Of a stretch of DNA of 64,000 nt, positions 15,987 to 24,809 are shown piece after piece. Below the pieces are notes generated by a model. The model made no database searches, was not told the origin of the DNA, and saw nothing but the letters and a program-made list of their open reading frames with translations. The stretch lies in NCBI RefSeq assembly GCF_037095735.1, contig NZ_JBAWKD010000003.1, positions 310,001 to 374,000 on the forward strand. The letters run 5' to 3'. How positions within the stretch are numbered: the stretch's first letter is position 1; each line of letters opens with the position of its first letter. The position numbers and the translations under genes are program-made. This DNA comes from Frigidibacter sp037095735 (GTDB taxonomy: Bacteria > Pseudomonadota > Alphaproteobacteria > Rhodobacterales > Rhodobacteraceae).

Positions 15987-17072
15987 TCAGGTCCAGCCGT
16001 CGAAACGTCCGGGGCGGTAGGGCGCGAGCAGCGGCTGCGCCTCGCCGCGCAGGATCTCTGCCGCGAGGCTCTCGGCGAGGATCGCCGAGAGCGTCACCCC
16101 GGAATGGGTGGTCACGACCGAAAGCCCCGGCGCGACCTCGCCCACCGCCGGGAAACCGTCGGCGGGCATCGGGCGGGTGCCGAGCATCGCGCGCAGCGGC
16201 TCGATCGCCACGCCCGGCAGCCGCACCCGCATCGCGGCCAGCAGGCGGTCGCCGAAGCCCAGCGGATCGGTGGTCATCTCGGCCGAATTCGGCCCCTCGC
16301 CGAAGAAGACCTCGCCCGCCACGATGCGCCCGTCGGGCTCTTGCCGCAGGTGGACCTCGGGCGTCAGCAGGATGTGGTTCAGGACCGGGGCGACGGGGCG
16401 GCTGTGCAGGATGAAACCGGGGCGGTTGTCCATCGGCAGGCGGATGCCCAGCCCTTCGAGGATCCGGCCGGTCGCGGTGCCGGTCGCCAGCACGACGTGA
16501 TCGGCCCGAAGGGTGCCGAAGCCGGTCCGGGCGCCGGTGATCCGCCCGCCCTCTTCCACCAGCCCCTCGACCGCGGCGCCGTTCAGAACCCGTGCGCCCA
16601 GCCGCGCGGCCTCGGCCACCAGCCGCTCGGCCGCGGCGCGTCCGTCGAGCGCGGTCTCGTCCGAGGTCAGGACCGAGACCTCGGGCGGATCGGCCAGCGC
16701 GGGTTCCAGCCGGGCGAACTCGTCGCGGTCCACGACGCGGGCGGCATAGGGGCCGTGGCGGGTGACGGCCGCGATCTCGGCCTCGGTCGACCAGTCGCCG
16801 GCATACCAGGTCAGCGTGCCCTGCCCCGACAGCCCGATCCCGCCCAGCTCTGCATCAAGGCGGCGCCAGGCGGCCAGCGCCTCGCAGCGCAGCGCGAAAT
16901 ACTCGGGCGTGTCGGGGGCGTTCGCGTTGATCCAGCCGAAGCTGCGGGCCGAGGTGGCGCCGCCGATGGCGCCCATGTCGATCAGCGTCACCTGCGCCCC
17001 GGCCTGCGACAGCCGGAAACCGAGGGCGGCGCCGATCAGGCCTGCGCCGATGACGAGGATTTGCTGTGGCAT
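15987..17072 (-). CDS. FAD-dependent oxidoreductase (DAO/DadA-like)
   Basis: This 361-residue enzyme carries the GxGxxG FAD-binding motif VIGAGLIGAALGFRL at residues 6-20, followed by the acidic end of strand 2 (LIDMG) and the ARSFGWINAN segment typical of the D-amino-acid oxidase/dehydrogenase (DAO) family. The C-terminal FAD contact is TTHSGVTLSAILAESLAAEIL. It probably oxidises an amine or amino acid; the substrate is unknown. The ATG at 17072 gives MPQQILVIGAG. It is divergent from a cupin-type gene with 62 nt between starts and may be co-regulated with it. Confidence 0.88.
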   Translation of the reverse strand: MPQQILVIGAGLIGAALGFRLSQAGAQVTLIDMGAIGGATSARSFGWINANAPDTPEYFALRCEALAAWRRLDAELGGIGLSGQGTLTWYAGDWSTEAEIAAVTRHGPYAARVVDRDEFARLEPALADPPEVSVLTSDETALDGRAAAERLVAEAARLGARVLNGAAVEGLVEEGGRITGARTGFGTLRADHVVLATGTATGRILEGLGIRLPMDNRPGFILHSRPVAPVLNHILLTPEVHLRQEPDGRIVAGEVFFGEGPNSAEMTTDPLGFGDRLLAAMRVRLPGVAIEPLRAMLGTRPMPADGFPAVGEVAPGLSVVTTHSGVTLSAILAESLAAEILRGEAQPLLAPYRPGRFDGWT

Positions 17073-17134
17073 GGCGGGCTCCGTCCGGGGAAGATCGGCG
17101 CGACACTGACCGATGCGGAGGCCGAGGGAAACCC

Positions 17135-17569
17135 ATGGATGACATCGAGGCCGAGGCGCTGATCGCTGCGCTGGAGTTGCAGCCGCATCCCGAGGGCGGC
17201 TGGTACCGCGAGACCTGGCGGGCGGCGGCGGCGGAAGGTGCACGGGCGGCGGGGACGGCGATCCTGTTCCTGCTGAAGGCGGGCGAGCGCAGCCACTGGC
17301 ACCGGGTCGATGCGGCCGAGGTCTGGCTGTGGCACCGCGGCGGGACATTGGCGCTGTCGGTGGCCGAGACGGACGCGGGGCCGGCGCTGACCCGGCGGCT
17401 GGGCGGCGACATCGCCGCCGGCGAGGCGCCGCAGCTGGTGGTGCCCGCCGGTCACTGGCAGGCAGCCGCGCCCGAGGCGGGGCATGTGCTGGTGTCCTGC
17501 GTGGTGGCGCCGGGCTTCGACTTCGCGGGATTCGAGCTGGCACCCGAGGGTTTCGAGATACCGGGCTGA
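17135..17569 (+). CDS. Cupin_5 (DUF985) family protein
   Basis: This 144-residue single-domain beta-barrel protein matches the DUF985/Cupin_5 group. The opening LIAALELQPHPEGGWYRETW is diagnostic, followed by ILFLLKAGERSHWHRVDAAEVWLWHRGG, in which His residues and an adjacent Glu would sit in the cupin pocket, and VVPAGHWQAA and VSCVVAPGFDFAGFEL. The family is known structurally, but its reaction is unclear. The ATG at 17135 was preferred over 17066 because the conserved domain begins there; GAGGCCGAGGGAAACCC precedes it. A 414-bp stretch without a gene follows. Confidence 0.88.
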   Translation: MDDIEAEALIAALELQPHPEGGWYRETWRAAAAEGARAAGTAILFLLKAGERSHWHRVDAAEVWLWHRGGTLALSVAETDAGPALTRRLGGDIAAGEAPQLVVPAGHWQAAAPEAGHVLVSCVVAPGFDFAGFELAPEGFEIPG

Positions 17570-17983
17570 CGCCATCGGCGCAGCACCCGCCAGCGGCACC
17601 CCCGAAAGGCTGCGTGCGGAAGGTCCGGCTGAGGGCTGAAGGTCGCAGGGTTCGGTCCCAAGATCATGGGACGTCGACCGGCGCTGGCTGTCAGGTGCGG
17701 ATCGGTCACGGGGCCCGCACGGACAATCCTGTGGACTGTCTCCGCCTTCAGGCCCTTTCGGCGCCCCTTCGCCTGCGAAGGACTCAGGCGCCTTCGGGGC
17801 GAGATCCTGCGTCAACCGCAGGCCGGGCCCGATCAAGGGCGCCGGTGCCCGATCTGACGGTGACGGGCCGAAGGCCGCGCGGGACCGCGGCCAGTTCGGG
17901 CAGGGAAGATACGAGGGGCGCGCCCCGGCCAGGCCGGAGCGCGCCCCCTTGGTCCCGTCCTCCGGGGAGGATTTGGGACGGGA
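17570..17983. other. Gene-free stretch between cupin and aldehyde dehydrogenase genes
   Basis: No convincing coding frame is present on either strand. The DNA is GC-rich with several imperfect inverted repeats (for example around 17758-17801) and the terminator hairpin listed separately at 17915-17947. Confidence 0.5.
17915..17947 (-). terminator. Hairpin after the aldehyde dehydrogenase gene
   Basis: GGGGCGCG (17915-17922) pairs with CGCGCCCC (17940-17947), with further internal CCGGCC/GGCCGG pairing. No clear T-run follows on the minus strand, so termination is a guess. Confidence 0.5.
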
Positions 17984-19510
17984 TCAGAAGAAGCCGAGCT
18001 TCGAGGTGGCGTAGCTCACCAGCATGTTCTTGGTCTGCTGGTAGTGGTCCAGCATCATGCGGTGCGTCTCGCGCCCGATGCCCGACTGCTTGTAGCCGCC
18101 GAAGGCCGCGTGGGCCGGATAGGCGTGGTAGCAGTTGGTCCAGACCCGGCCGGCCTTGATCGCGCGGCCGAAGCGGTAGCAGGTGTTCGCGTCACGGCTC
18201 CAGACACCGGCGCCGAGGCCGAAGAGCGTGTCATTGGCGATCGACAGCGCCTCTTCGTGGTCCTTGAAGGTGGTGACCGAAACCACGGGCCCGAAGATCT
18301 CTTCCTGGAAGACCCGCATCTTGTTGTGGCCGCGCAGGACCGTCGGCTTGATGTAGTAGCCGCCGTCCAGCTCGCCGCCCAGCATCGAGGCGGAGCCGCC
18401 GGTCAGGACCTCGGCGCCCTCCTGGCGGCCGATGTCGAGATAGCCGAGGATCTTTTCCTTCTGCTCGTTCGAAGCCTGGGCGCCGATCATCGTCGCCGCA
18501 TCGCGCGGGTCGCCCTGCTTGATCGCCTCGACGCGCTTGATGGCGCGTTCCATGAAGCGGTCGTAGATCGACTCGTGGATCAGGGCGCGCGACGGGCAGG
18601 TGCAGACCTCGCCCTGGTTCAGCGCGAACATCACGAAGCCTTCGATCGCCTTGTCAAAGAAGTCGTCATCCTCGTTGCAGACATCCTTGAAGAAGATGTT
18701 CGGCGACTTGCCGCCCAGCTCGAGCGTGACCGGGATCAGGTTTTCCGAGGCGTATTGCATGATCAGCCGGCCGGTCGAGGTCTCGCCGGTGAAGGCGATC
18801 TTCGAGATCCGCGGGCTCGAGGCCAGCGGCTTGCCGGCTTCCAGGCCGAAGCCGTTGACGATGTTCAGCACGCCCGGCGGCAGCAGGTCGGCGATCAGCT
18901 CGGCCAGCACCAGGATCGAGGCCGGGGTCTGTTCCGCGGGCTTCAGCACCACGCAGTTGCCGGCGGCAAGCGCGGGCGCCAGCTTCCAGGCGGCCATCAG
19001 GATCGGGAAGTTCCACGGGATGATCTGGCCGACGACGCCCAGCGGCTCGTGGAAGTGATAGGCCACGGTGTCGTGGTCGATCTCGGAAATCGTGCCTTCC
19101 TGCGCGCGGACGATGCCGGCGAAGTAGCGGAAGTGGTCGATGGCCAGCGGGATGTCGGCGGCCCGGGTCTCGCGGATCGGCTTGCCGTTGTCCCAGGTCT
19201 CGGCGGTGGCCAGCAGTTCGAGGTTCTCCTGCATGCGATCGGCGATCTTCAGCAGGATGTTCGAGCGTTCGGTGACCGAGGTCTGGCCCCACTTGTCCTT
19301 CGCGGCATGGGCGGCGTCGAGCGCGGCCTCGATGTCGGAGGCGTCCGAGCGGGCGATCTCGCCACAGGCCAGGCCGGTGATCGGCGTGGTGTTGGTGAAG
19401 TAGCGGCCGGCGTTCGGCGCGCGGAATTCGCCGTTGATGAAGTTGTCGTAGCGCGGGCGGAACGGAACCGTCATCACGCCGCGGAATTCGCTCGCCATGT
19501 CGTTGGCCAT
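17984..19510 (-). CDS. NAD-dependent aldehyde dehydrogenase (ExaC/AcoD type)
   Basis: This 508-residue enzyme oxidises aldehydes such as acetaldehyde to acids with NAD. Landmarks are the oxyanion region GQIIPWNFPILMAAWKLAPA, the catalytic Glu in TLELGGKSPNIFF and the nucleophile Cys in NQGEVCTCPSR. The paired cysteines and the C-terminal SGIGRETHRMMLDHYQQTKN are typical of the ExaC/AcoD acetaldehyde dehydrogenase II group linked to alcohol or acetoin use. The start at 19510 has a strong AGGAGGATGAC site. A perfect inverted repeat lies about 100 nt upstream and may bind its regulator. It appears to be monocistronic. Confidence 0.93.
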   Translation of the reverse strand: MANDMASEFRGVMTVPFRPRYDNFINGEFRAPNAGRYFTNTTPITGLACGEIARSDASDIEAALDAAHAAKDKWGQTSVTERSNILLKIADRMQENLELLATAETWDNGKPIRETRAADIPLAIDHFRYFAGIVRAQEGTISEIDHDTVAYHFHEPLGVVGQIIPWNFPILMAAWKLAPALAAGNCVVLKPAEQTPASILVLAELIADLLPPGVLNIVNGFGLEAGKPLASSPRISKIAFTGETSTGRLIMQYASENLIPVTLELGGKSPNIFFKDVCNEDDDFFDKAIEGFVMFALNQGEVCTCPSRALIHESIYDRFMERAIKRVEAIKQGDPRDAATMIGAQASNEQKEKILGYLDIGRQEGAEVLTGGSASMLGGELDGGYYIKPTVLRGHNKMRVFQEEIFGPVVSVTTFKDHEEALSIANDTLFGLGAGVWSRDANTCYRFGRAIKAGRVWTNCYHAYPAHAAFGGYKQSGIGRETHRMMLDHYQQTKNMLVSYATSKLGFF

Positions 19511-19610
19511 GTCATCCTCCTGTGGTCGCCCCCTCCTCGGGGCTGATGGGAGGAGCATGCCGGGGGCGGTTCCGCCGCGATAGCCGGGGGGCCGGGCGCC
19601 GTGGGGCCGA

Positions 19611-19630
19611 CTGTCTCGCGGCTGAGACAG
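19611..19630. promoter_or_regulatory. Inverted repeat upstream of the aldehyde dehydrogenase gene
   Basis: CTGTCTC (19611-19617) and GAGACAG (19624-19630) form a perfect 7+7 dyad around GCGGCT. It lies 101-120 nt upstream of the ATG, as expected for an upstream activator site. The regulator is unknown. Confidence 0.55.
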
Positions 19631-19866
19631 GTGCGCGCGCGGAAACCGGAATTGCTGCGGGTGCGAAGGCCGCAAGCCGCGCCGCGGACACCCGCCGCGC
19701 CGGTCCGGCCGCTTGTGGCGGATGCGGACAGGCCGGGCCGGCGTCGTCATGGGGCGGCCGGGAGCCGCCGCGCCTGCGCCGGTTCGCCGGGATGGGGACA
19801 CGACCGGATGGCACCAGAGCGCAGTCCGCGACGACGCAGGCCGCCATCGCCGCCGCGCCCGCCCGT

Positions 19867-20165
19867 CCCGGCGTTTCCAGCCGGCCCCGCCTGCCGACCA
19901 CCGCCGTCAGATCGTCGTCGGCTCCCGCGGCACGAAGGGGCCTTGCCCTGATCTCAGCACGCGCTTGTCATAGCGGCCCGCACCTGGACCGCAGATCAGC
20001 CGCGCCGACGGCAGCGCGCGCCTCCCCCGGCGTTTCCGGTCCGGCTCCTGCCTGCCAACCGCAGTCTTCGGATCTGGGGCTCCCGCGGCGCAAAGGGGCG
20101 CCTGACCTGATCACAGCGAGAGCCCGTCGTGGTGGACGGCACCCGAACAGCGGACCAGCCGCGCG
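19867..20165. repeat. Imperfect tandem duplication, period 159 bp
   Basis: Copy A (19867-20006) and copy B (20026-20165) both begin CCCGGCGTTTCC and end CAGCCGCGC, with constant 159-bp spacing and matching interior blocks such as GGCTCCCGCGGC. They lie in the 659-bp gene-free region 19511-20169 between the aldehyde dehydrogenase gene and the end of anmK. I see no gene in this region. Confidence 0.75.
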
Positions 20166-20169
20166 CGTC

Positions 20170-21270
20170 TCAGGCGCCGGGGCGGCTGATCCGGCCGCCG
20201 CCGACCGCGGCGCGCACGCCGGTGGTGCCGGGGGCCGAGGTCGGCAGGCCGCGCAGCACCCGCACCGCCAGATGCGCGAAAGCCTGCGCCTCGAGCATGT
20301 CGCCGTCGAGGCCTGCGGCCTCGACCGGCTCGACCGGGCAGTCGAGCTGTGCCGCGATCATCGCCATCATCACCGGGTTGTGCCGCCCGCCCCCGCCGAC
20401 CAGCAGGCGCGAGGCCGGGGCCGGGAAATGCTCGGCCCCGCGGGCGACGGCGGCCGCGGCGGCGGCGGTCAGGGTCGCGGCGGCATCGGCATCCGACAGC
20501 CGTTCGACAGCCGAGAGCCCGGCGTGGAAATCGTTGCGGTCGAGCGATTTCGGCGGGATCTTCAGGAAATAGCCGTGGTCGAGGAAGGCGGCGAAGATCT
20601 CTTCATCCACCGTGCCGGTCGCGGCCAGCGCCCCGCCCTCGTCGCGCGACAGCCCCCGGCGGCGGCGCATCAGGTCGTCGATCGGGGCATTGGCCGGACC
20701 GGTGTCGAAGGCCAGCAGCGCGCCCGGCGCCTCGGGCGCGCGGGCGGCGGGGTCGATCCAGGTCAGGTTGCCGACGCCGCCGAGGTTCAGGAAGGCCACC
20801 GGCCGGTCGGCCCCGATCAGCCGAGCGAGCGCGAAGTGGAAGAAGGGCGCCAGCGGCGCGCCCTGCCCGCCCATCGTCACGTCCGAGCTGCGGAAATCCC
20901 AGACCACGGGCAGGCCCAGCACCTCGGCCAGCACGCCGCCGTCGCCAGCCTGATGGGTGCCGCGTCCGGCGGGGTCATGGGCCAGCGTCTGGCCGTGGAA
21001 GCCGCACAGCTCGGCCCCCGCGATGCCGGACATAAGCTCGGCATGCGCCGTCTCGACCACCTCGGCGGCATCGAGCACGCCCACCTCGCCCGGCCAGCGC
21101 CCCAGCCCCGCGGCGATCACCGCGCGCTCTGCTTCTGAATAGGGCCGATAGCCGCTCTCGCCGAAGCCCGCGATCTCTTCGCCGTCGGTCAAGAGCAGCG
21201 CCGCGTCGACCCCGTCGAGCGAGGTGCCCGACATCGTGCCAAGCGCCCAGATCGCGCCGTTGCCTCTCAT
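20170..21270 (-). CDS. anmK: Anhydro-N-acetylmuramic acid kinase
   Basis: This 366-residue enzyme phosphorylates and opens 1,6-anhydro-MurNAc released by lytic transglycosylases, feeding it back into peptidoglycan. The ATP-binding start ALGTMSGTSLDGVDAALL (residues 8-25), GFHGQTLAHDP, the FLNLGGVGNLTWI phosphate loop, FDTGPANAPID and LLVGGGGRHNPVMM are all family signatures. Length is normal. The gene is divergent from tyrS (starts 149 nt apart), an arrangement seen in other Rhodobacterales to my recollection. The start at 21270 has GAGAGGGCGGC upstream. Confidence 0.95.
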   Translation of the reverse strand: MRGNGAIWALGTMSGTSLDGVDAALLLTDGEEIAGFGESGYRPYSEAERAVIAAGLGRWPGEVGVLDAAEVVETAHAELMSGIAGAELCGFHGQTLAHDPAGRGTHQAGDGGVLAEVLGLPVVWDFRSSDVTMGGQGAPLAPFFHFALARLIGADRPVAFLNLGGVGNLTWIDPAARAPEAPGALLAFDTGPANAPIDDLMRRRRGLSRDEGGALAATGTVDEEIFAAFLDHGYFLKIPPKSLDRNDFHAGLSAVERLSDADAAATLTAAAAAAVARGAEHFPAPASRLLVGGGGRHNPVMMAMIAAQLDCPVEPVEAAGLDGDMLEAQAFAHLAVRVLRGLPTSAPGTTGVRAAVGGGRISRPGA

Positions 21271-21418
21271 TGCCGCCCTCTCCACCCGCCGGTCCCGTCC
21301 GCGACACTGCACCGGCCCGCCCTCTGGGGGCAAGGCGCCGATGCTTTGCCTTGATGCGCGGGGACGCGGGCGTTACAGCATCGCCACCCGCAGGGGTGTG
21401 ACCCGAAGGACCATTATC

Positions 21419-22669
21419 ATGAGCTGGCATCCGAAATCCGACTTCCTCTCGATCATGATCGAGCGCGGCTACATGGCCGACTGCACCGATCTGCAGGCGC
21501 TCGACCAGGCGCTGATCTCGGGCGTGGTGCCGGCCTATATCGGCTATGACGCCACGGCGGCGTCGCTGCATGTCGGCCACCTGCTGAACATCATGATGCT
21601 GCGCTGGCTGCAGAAGACCGGGCACAAGCCGATCACCCTGATGGGTGGCGGCACGACCAAGGTCGGTGACCCCTCGTTCCGCAGCGAGGAACGCCCGCTG
21701 CTGGACAATGCCGCGATCGACCGCAACATCGACGGGCTGAAGCAGGTCTTCGCCCGCTACCTCGATTACGGCGACGCCCCGAACGGCGCGCTGATGCTGA
21801 ACAATGCCGAGTGGCTGGACGGGCTGAACTACCTTGAGTTCCTGCGCGACATCGGCCGGCATTTCAGCGTCAACCGGATGCTGTCGTTCGAAAGCGTGAA
21901 ATCGCGGCTCGACCGCGAGCAGTCGCTGTCGTTCCTCGAATTCAACTACATGATCCTGCAGGCCTACGACTTCCTCGAGCTGAACCGCCGCTATGGCTGC
22001 CTGCTGCAGATGGGCGGCTCGGACCAGTGGGGCAACATCGTCAACGGGATCGACCTGACCCGGCGCGTCGCCGACAACCAGATCTTCGGCCTGACCTCGC
22101 ACCTGCTGTCGACGAGCGACGGCAAGAAGATGGGCAAGTCGGCCAATGGCGCGGTCTGGCTGAACGGCGACATGCTGAGCCCTTACGAGTTCTGGCAGTT
22201 CTGGCGCAACTCGACCGATGCCGACGTGGGCCGGTTCCTGAAGCTTTACACCGAGCTGCCGCTGGACGAGTGCGAGCGGATCGGCGCGCTGCAGGGGTCG
22301 GAGATCAACGAGGGCAAGATCATCCTTGCCCGCGAGGTGACGACGCTGCTGCACGGGGCCAAGGCCGCGGCGGCCGCCGAGGCCACCGCGCGCGAGGTCT
22401 TCGAGAAGGGCGGGATCGGGGACGACCTGCCGACGCTGGCGCTGTCGGCGGACGAGGTCGGCGAGGGCATCAGCCTTGCGCAGCTTGTCGTGCGCTCGGG
22501 CCTCGCGAAGTCCGGCAAGGATGCCAAGCGGCTGATCACCGAGGGCGGGTTGAAGCTGAACGACGCGGCCGAGACCGACGCGGGCCGCATGTTCGCCGCG
22601 GGCGATCTGGCCGAGCCGGTGAAGCTGTCGGCCGGCAAGAAGCGCCACGCGCTGGTGACGCTGGGCTGA
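21419..22669 (+). CDS. tyrS: Tyrosyl-tRNA synthetase
   Basis: This 416-residue class I synthetase charges tRNA-Tyr. The HIGH-type motif is HVGHLL, tyrosine binding is in GYDATAASLHVG, and the KMSKS loop appears as DGKKMGKS. MGGSDQWGNIVNGIDL is the TyrS-specific segment. The C-terminal S4 RNA-binding domain is seen in AQLVVRSGLAKSGKDAKRL followed by GGLKLND. The ATG at 21419 has GAAGGA 8 nt upstream. Two hairpins follow the stop codon. Confidence 0.97.
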   Translation: MSWHPKSDFLSIMIERGYMADCTDLQALDQALISGVVPAYIGYDATAASLHVGHLLNIMMLRWLQKTGHKPITLMGGGTTKVGDPSFRSEERPLLDNAAIDRNIDGLKQVFARYLDYGDAPNGALMLNNAEWLDGLNYLEFLRDIGRHFSVNRMLSFESVKSRLDREQSLSFLEFNYMILQAYDFLELNRRYGCLLQMGGSDQWGNIVNGIDLTRRVADNQIFGLTSHLLSTSDGKKMGKSANGAVWLNGDMLSPYEFWQFWRNSTDADVGRFLKLYTELPLDECERIGALQGSEINEGKIILAREVTTLLHGAKAAAAAEATAREVFEKGGIGDDLPTLALSADEVGEGISLAQLVVRSGLAKSGKDAKRLITEGGLKLNDAAETDAGRMFAAGDLAEPVKLSAGKKRHALVTLG

Positions 22670-22677
22670 ATGGAAAC

Positions 22678-22748
22678 GGGGGGCCCGAAGGCCCCCCAGC
22701 ACACACGCTACAACTGTCCGGGGGGGAGAGATCCCCCCGGGCTTTTTC
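22678..22748 (+). terminator. tyrS terminators
   Basis: First hairpin: GGGGGGCC (22678-22685), CGAA loop, GGCCCCCC (22690-22697). Second: CCGGGGGG (22718-22725) with CCCCCCGG (22733-22740), then GCTTTTTCTT. The second has a true T-run and reaches the convergent gene. Confidence 0.85.
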
Positions 22749-24059
22749 TTAGGCCTTGCGGCGGCGCAGGGCGGCGATGCCGCCAAGGCCCGCCAGCATC
22801 AGCCAGCCCGCGGCCGGCAGCGGCACCGGCGCCGGGGTCGTGGCGGCCGCGGCGAACTGCGCGTGGTCGTAGCGGGCGTCGGCGAAGGTGAAGAGATCCC
22901 AGTTGGTCAGCGACAGGCTGAACGCATCCGAGAAGGTCAGCGAGAACACGTCATCCAGCAGGGTGAGCGAGGTCAAGTCGCTGAACAGGTAGTCGGCGAA
23001 GCTGACGGTGTCGGTATCGGCATCGAGGCCGCCATCGAAGAGGCCGAAGCTTTCGCCGGCGAAGGTGGCCTCGAAGACCAGCTGGTCGGCGCCGGTGCCG
23101 AAGAAGCTGTCACCGGTGATCGAGCCGCCAGCCTGCAGGATCAGCGCGTCGTCGCCGCCCCAGAGCATCAGTGCGGTGCCCTGCGTCCCGACAAGGCTGC
23201 CGCTGTTGTAGATGGTCTGCACGCCCATCGCGCGCGGATCGCTTTCGATCGCGGCCTCGGCTCCTTGGATCAGGCCCGCGTTCACGACGATGCCGGCGGC
23301 GTTCGGAGTGGTTTCCGGATCGTCGTCATTGTCGACATTCGCGTCGAAGTCGATGCCGGCGCTGCCCTCGGCGATGATCGCGCCGGTGTTGATGATCAGC
23401 CCCGAGTCGATGTCGATCGCATCCTGAAGGTTCGCGGGGTCAGAGATCACGTTGCGGATCGTGCCCGAGTTCACGATCTGGCCGTTCTGTGCGACCTGCA
23501 CCGCGTCGTCACCGGCAACGATCGTGCCCGAGTTGTTGATCTGCGCGTCGTTGCCCGACTCGAAGCCCTCGTCGGTGGCCGACTGGATCAGGCCCGAGTT
23601 GACCAGCACCGCGTTGTTGCCGTTCTGGTTGCGGATCGCCTTGTCATAGGCCGAGATCGTGCCCGAGTTGAGGACGGTCAGGCCGTTCAGCGCTTCGGCA
23701 TCGACGCCTTTGTTGGTGGCGGTGATGGTGCCGGTGTTGATGACGGTCAGGTTCGCGCCGCCATCGACGCCGTCGCTGCCGCCATCGGCCTGGTCGTAGG
23801 CGCCGTTGATGGTGCCGTTGTTGATCAGCGTGTTGCCGGTGCCGCGCATGCGCACGGCGTCATCGGCGGTGTTGGTCAGGGTCGCGCCGGCGGTGACGAT
23901 CACGGTCTGGCCGCCGACGGTCTTGCCGAACTTCACCTCGCCGAGGTTGTCGCCGGTGCAGGTGGTCACCGAACCGACGGTCGGGCAGACGGTCGCGGCG
24001 GCGGCGGGCATCGCCAGCAGCATGGCGGCGGGCGCGACGGAGAGGAGAAGGTACTTCAT
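22749..24059 (-). CDS. Surface/exported repeat protein with VPLPA-CTERM sorting signal
   Basis: This 436-residue exported protein has a signal peptide at residues 1-22 (LAMPAAAA then TVCP). The central part, about residues 50-310, repeats short beta-helix-like units rich in N-S/T-GTI or N-T-G (for example NNGTINGAYDQAD, INTGTITATNKG, LNSGTISAYDKA, VNSGTIRNV), as in adhesin and autotransporter passengers. The C-terminus is a VPLPA-CTERM signal: the VPLPA motif, a hydrophobic helix and RRRKA. Such tails are recognised by exosortase-type enzymes. It is probably anchored, then released, at the cell surface. The function is unknown and no exosortase is in the window. Confidence 0.85.
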   Translation of the reverse strand: MKYLLLSVAPAAMLLAMPAAAATVCPTVGSVTTCTGDNLGEVKFGKTVGGQTVIVTAGATLTNTADDAVRMRGTGNTLINNGTINGAYDQADGGSDGVDGGANLTVINTGTITATNKGVDAEALNGLTVLNSGTISAYDKAIRNQNGNNAVLVNSGLIQSATDEGFESGNDAQINNSGTIVAGDDAVQVAQNGQIVNSGTIRNVISDPANLQDAIDIDSGLIINTGAIIAEGSAGIDFDANVDNDDDPETTPNAAGIVVNAGLIQGAEAAIESDPRAMGVQTIYNSGSLVGTQGTALMLWGGDDALILQAGGSITGDSFFGTGADQLVFEATFAGESFGLFDGGLDADTDTVSFADYLFSDLTSLTLLDDVFSLTFSDAFSLSLTNWDLFTFADARYDHAQFAAAATTPAPVPLPAAGWLMLAGLGGIAALRRRKA

Positions 24060-24187
24060 GGCTCTGATCCTTGGGGAGGTCTGTCGCCCCCCGCCTAGGT
24101 CGGCCGCATGACAGCGCCGTGACAGTGCCGTGATTTCGCCACGTTTTCGCCCGGATCGGGGCGAACGCAGCGTTTCACAAACGGAAA

Positions 24188-24212
24188 CGGCGGCCCGGAG
24201 CCCGGACCGCCG
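24188..24212 (-). terminator. Terminator after the cyclophilin pair
   Basis: Minus-strand stem from GGCGG-T-CCGG and CCGG-G-CCGCC, followed by GTTTCCGTTTG, 25 nt after the stop codon at 24237. Confidence 0.65.
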
Positions 24213-24236
24213 CCTTTTCGGTGCAGGTCTGCGCCG

Positions 24237-24809
24237 TCACTCGGCGACGGTGACCTTGGCCATGTAGTCGGGATCGTCCACGGCGCCATTGGCGGCCTGG
24301 TCGCCCTTCTTGATCGCATCGACCACGTCCATGCCCTTCACGACATGGCCGACGATCGTGTACTGGCCGTCAAGGAACGGACCCGGCGCGAACATGATGA
24401 AGAACTGGCTGTTGGCCGAGTTCGGGTTCTGCGACCGCGCCATGCCGACCACGCCGCGGTCGAAGGTCTCGCGCGAGAATTCCGCCGGCAGGTCGGGCTT
24501 GGACGAGCCGCCCATCCCGGCGCGCGAGGTGTCGTTGCCGTGCTTGCCGTATTCCACGTCGCCAGTCTGGGCCATGAAGCCCTCGATCACGCGGTGGAAG
24601 ACCACGCCGTCATAGGCGCCTTCCTTGGCCAGCGCGGTGATCTGCGCGACATGCTTCGGCGCGAGGTCCGGCAGCAGGTCGATGACGATCTCGCCCTTGG
24701 CCGAGCCGTCGACCTCGATCACCAGGTTCGGGCCCGGGCCGTCCTCGGCAGCGAGGACGGGCGAGGCCAGCGCGGCCAGCGCCGCGGCCAGCGCGAGCTT
24801 ACGCGACAT
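24237..24809 (-). CDS. Periplasmic peptidyl-prolyl cis-trans isomerase, cyclophilin type
   Basis: This 190-residue protein starts with a signal peptide (MSRKLALAAALAALASPVLA), so it works in the periplasm on protein folding. The cyclophilin domain shows YDGVVFHRVIEGFMAQTGD (catalytic Arg in FHRV), SQNPNSANSQFFIMF and GPFLDGQYTIVGHVVKGMDVVD. It overlaps the end of the upstream cytosolic cyclophilin gene by 11 nt, so the two are translationally coupled and look like a duplication in which one copy gained export. Confidence 0.93.
   Translation of the reverse strand: MSRKLALAAALAALASPVLAAEDGPGPNLVIEVDGSAKGEIVIDLLPDLAPKHVAQITALAKEGAYDGVVFHRVIEGFMAQTGDVEYGKHGNDTSRAGMGGSSKPDLPAEFSRETFDRGVVGMARSQNPNSANSQFFIMFAPGPFLDGQYTIVGHVVKGMDVVDAIKKGDQAANGAVDDPDYMAKVTVAE

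Noticed and set aside
19511..19610. Sigma54 promoter (-24/-12) for the aldehyde dehydrogenase gene
   Set aside because: No TGGC-N8-TTGC-like pair with correct spacing on the minus strand.
19511..20169. Several long frames in the gap between the aldehyde dehydrogenase gene and anmK
   Set aside because: All are Arg/Pro/Ala-rich without a domain or ribosome site, and both strands are open at once, as expected of noncoding GC-rich DNA.
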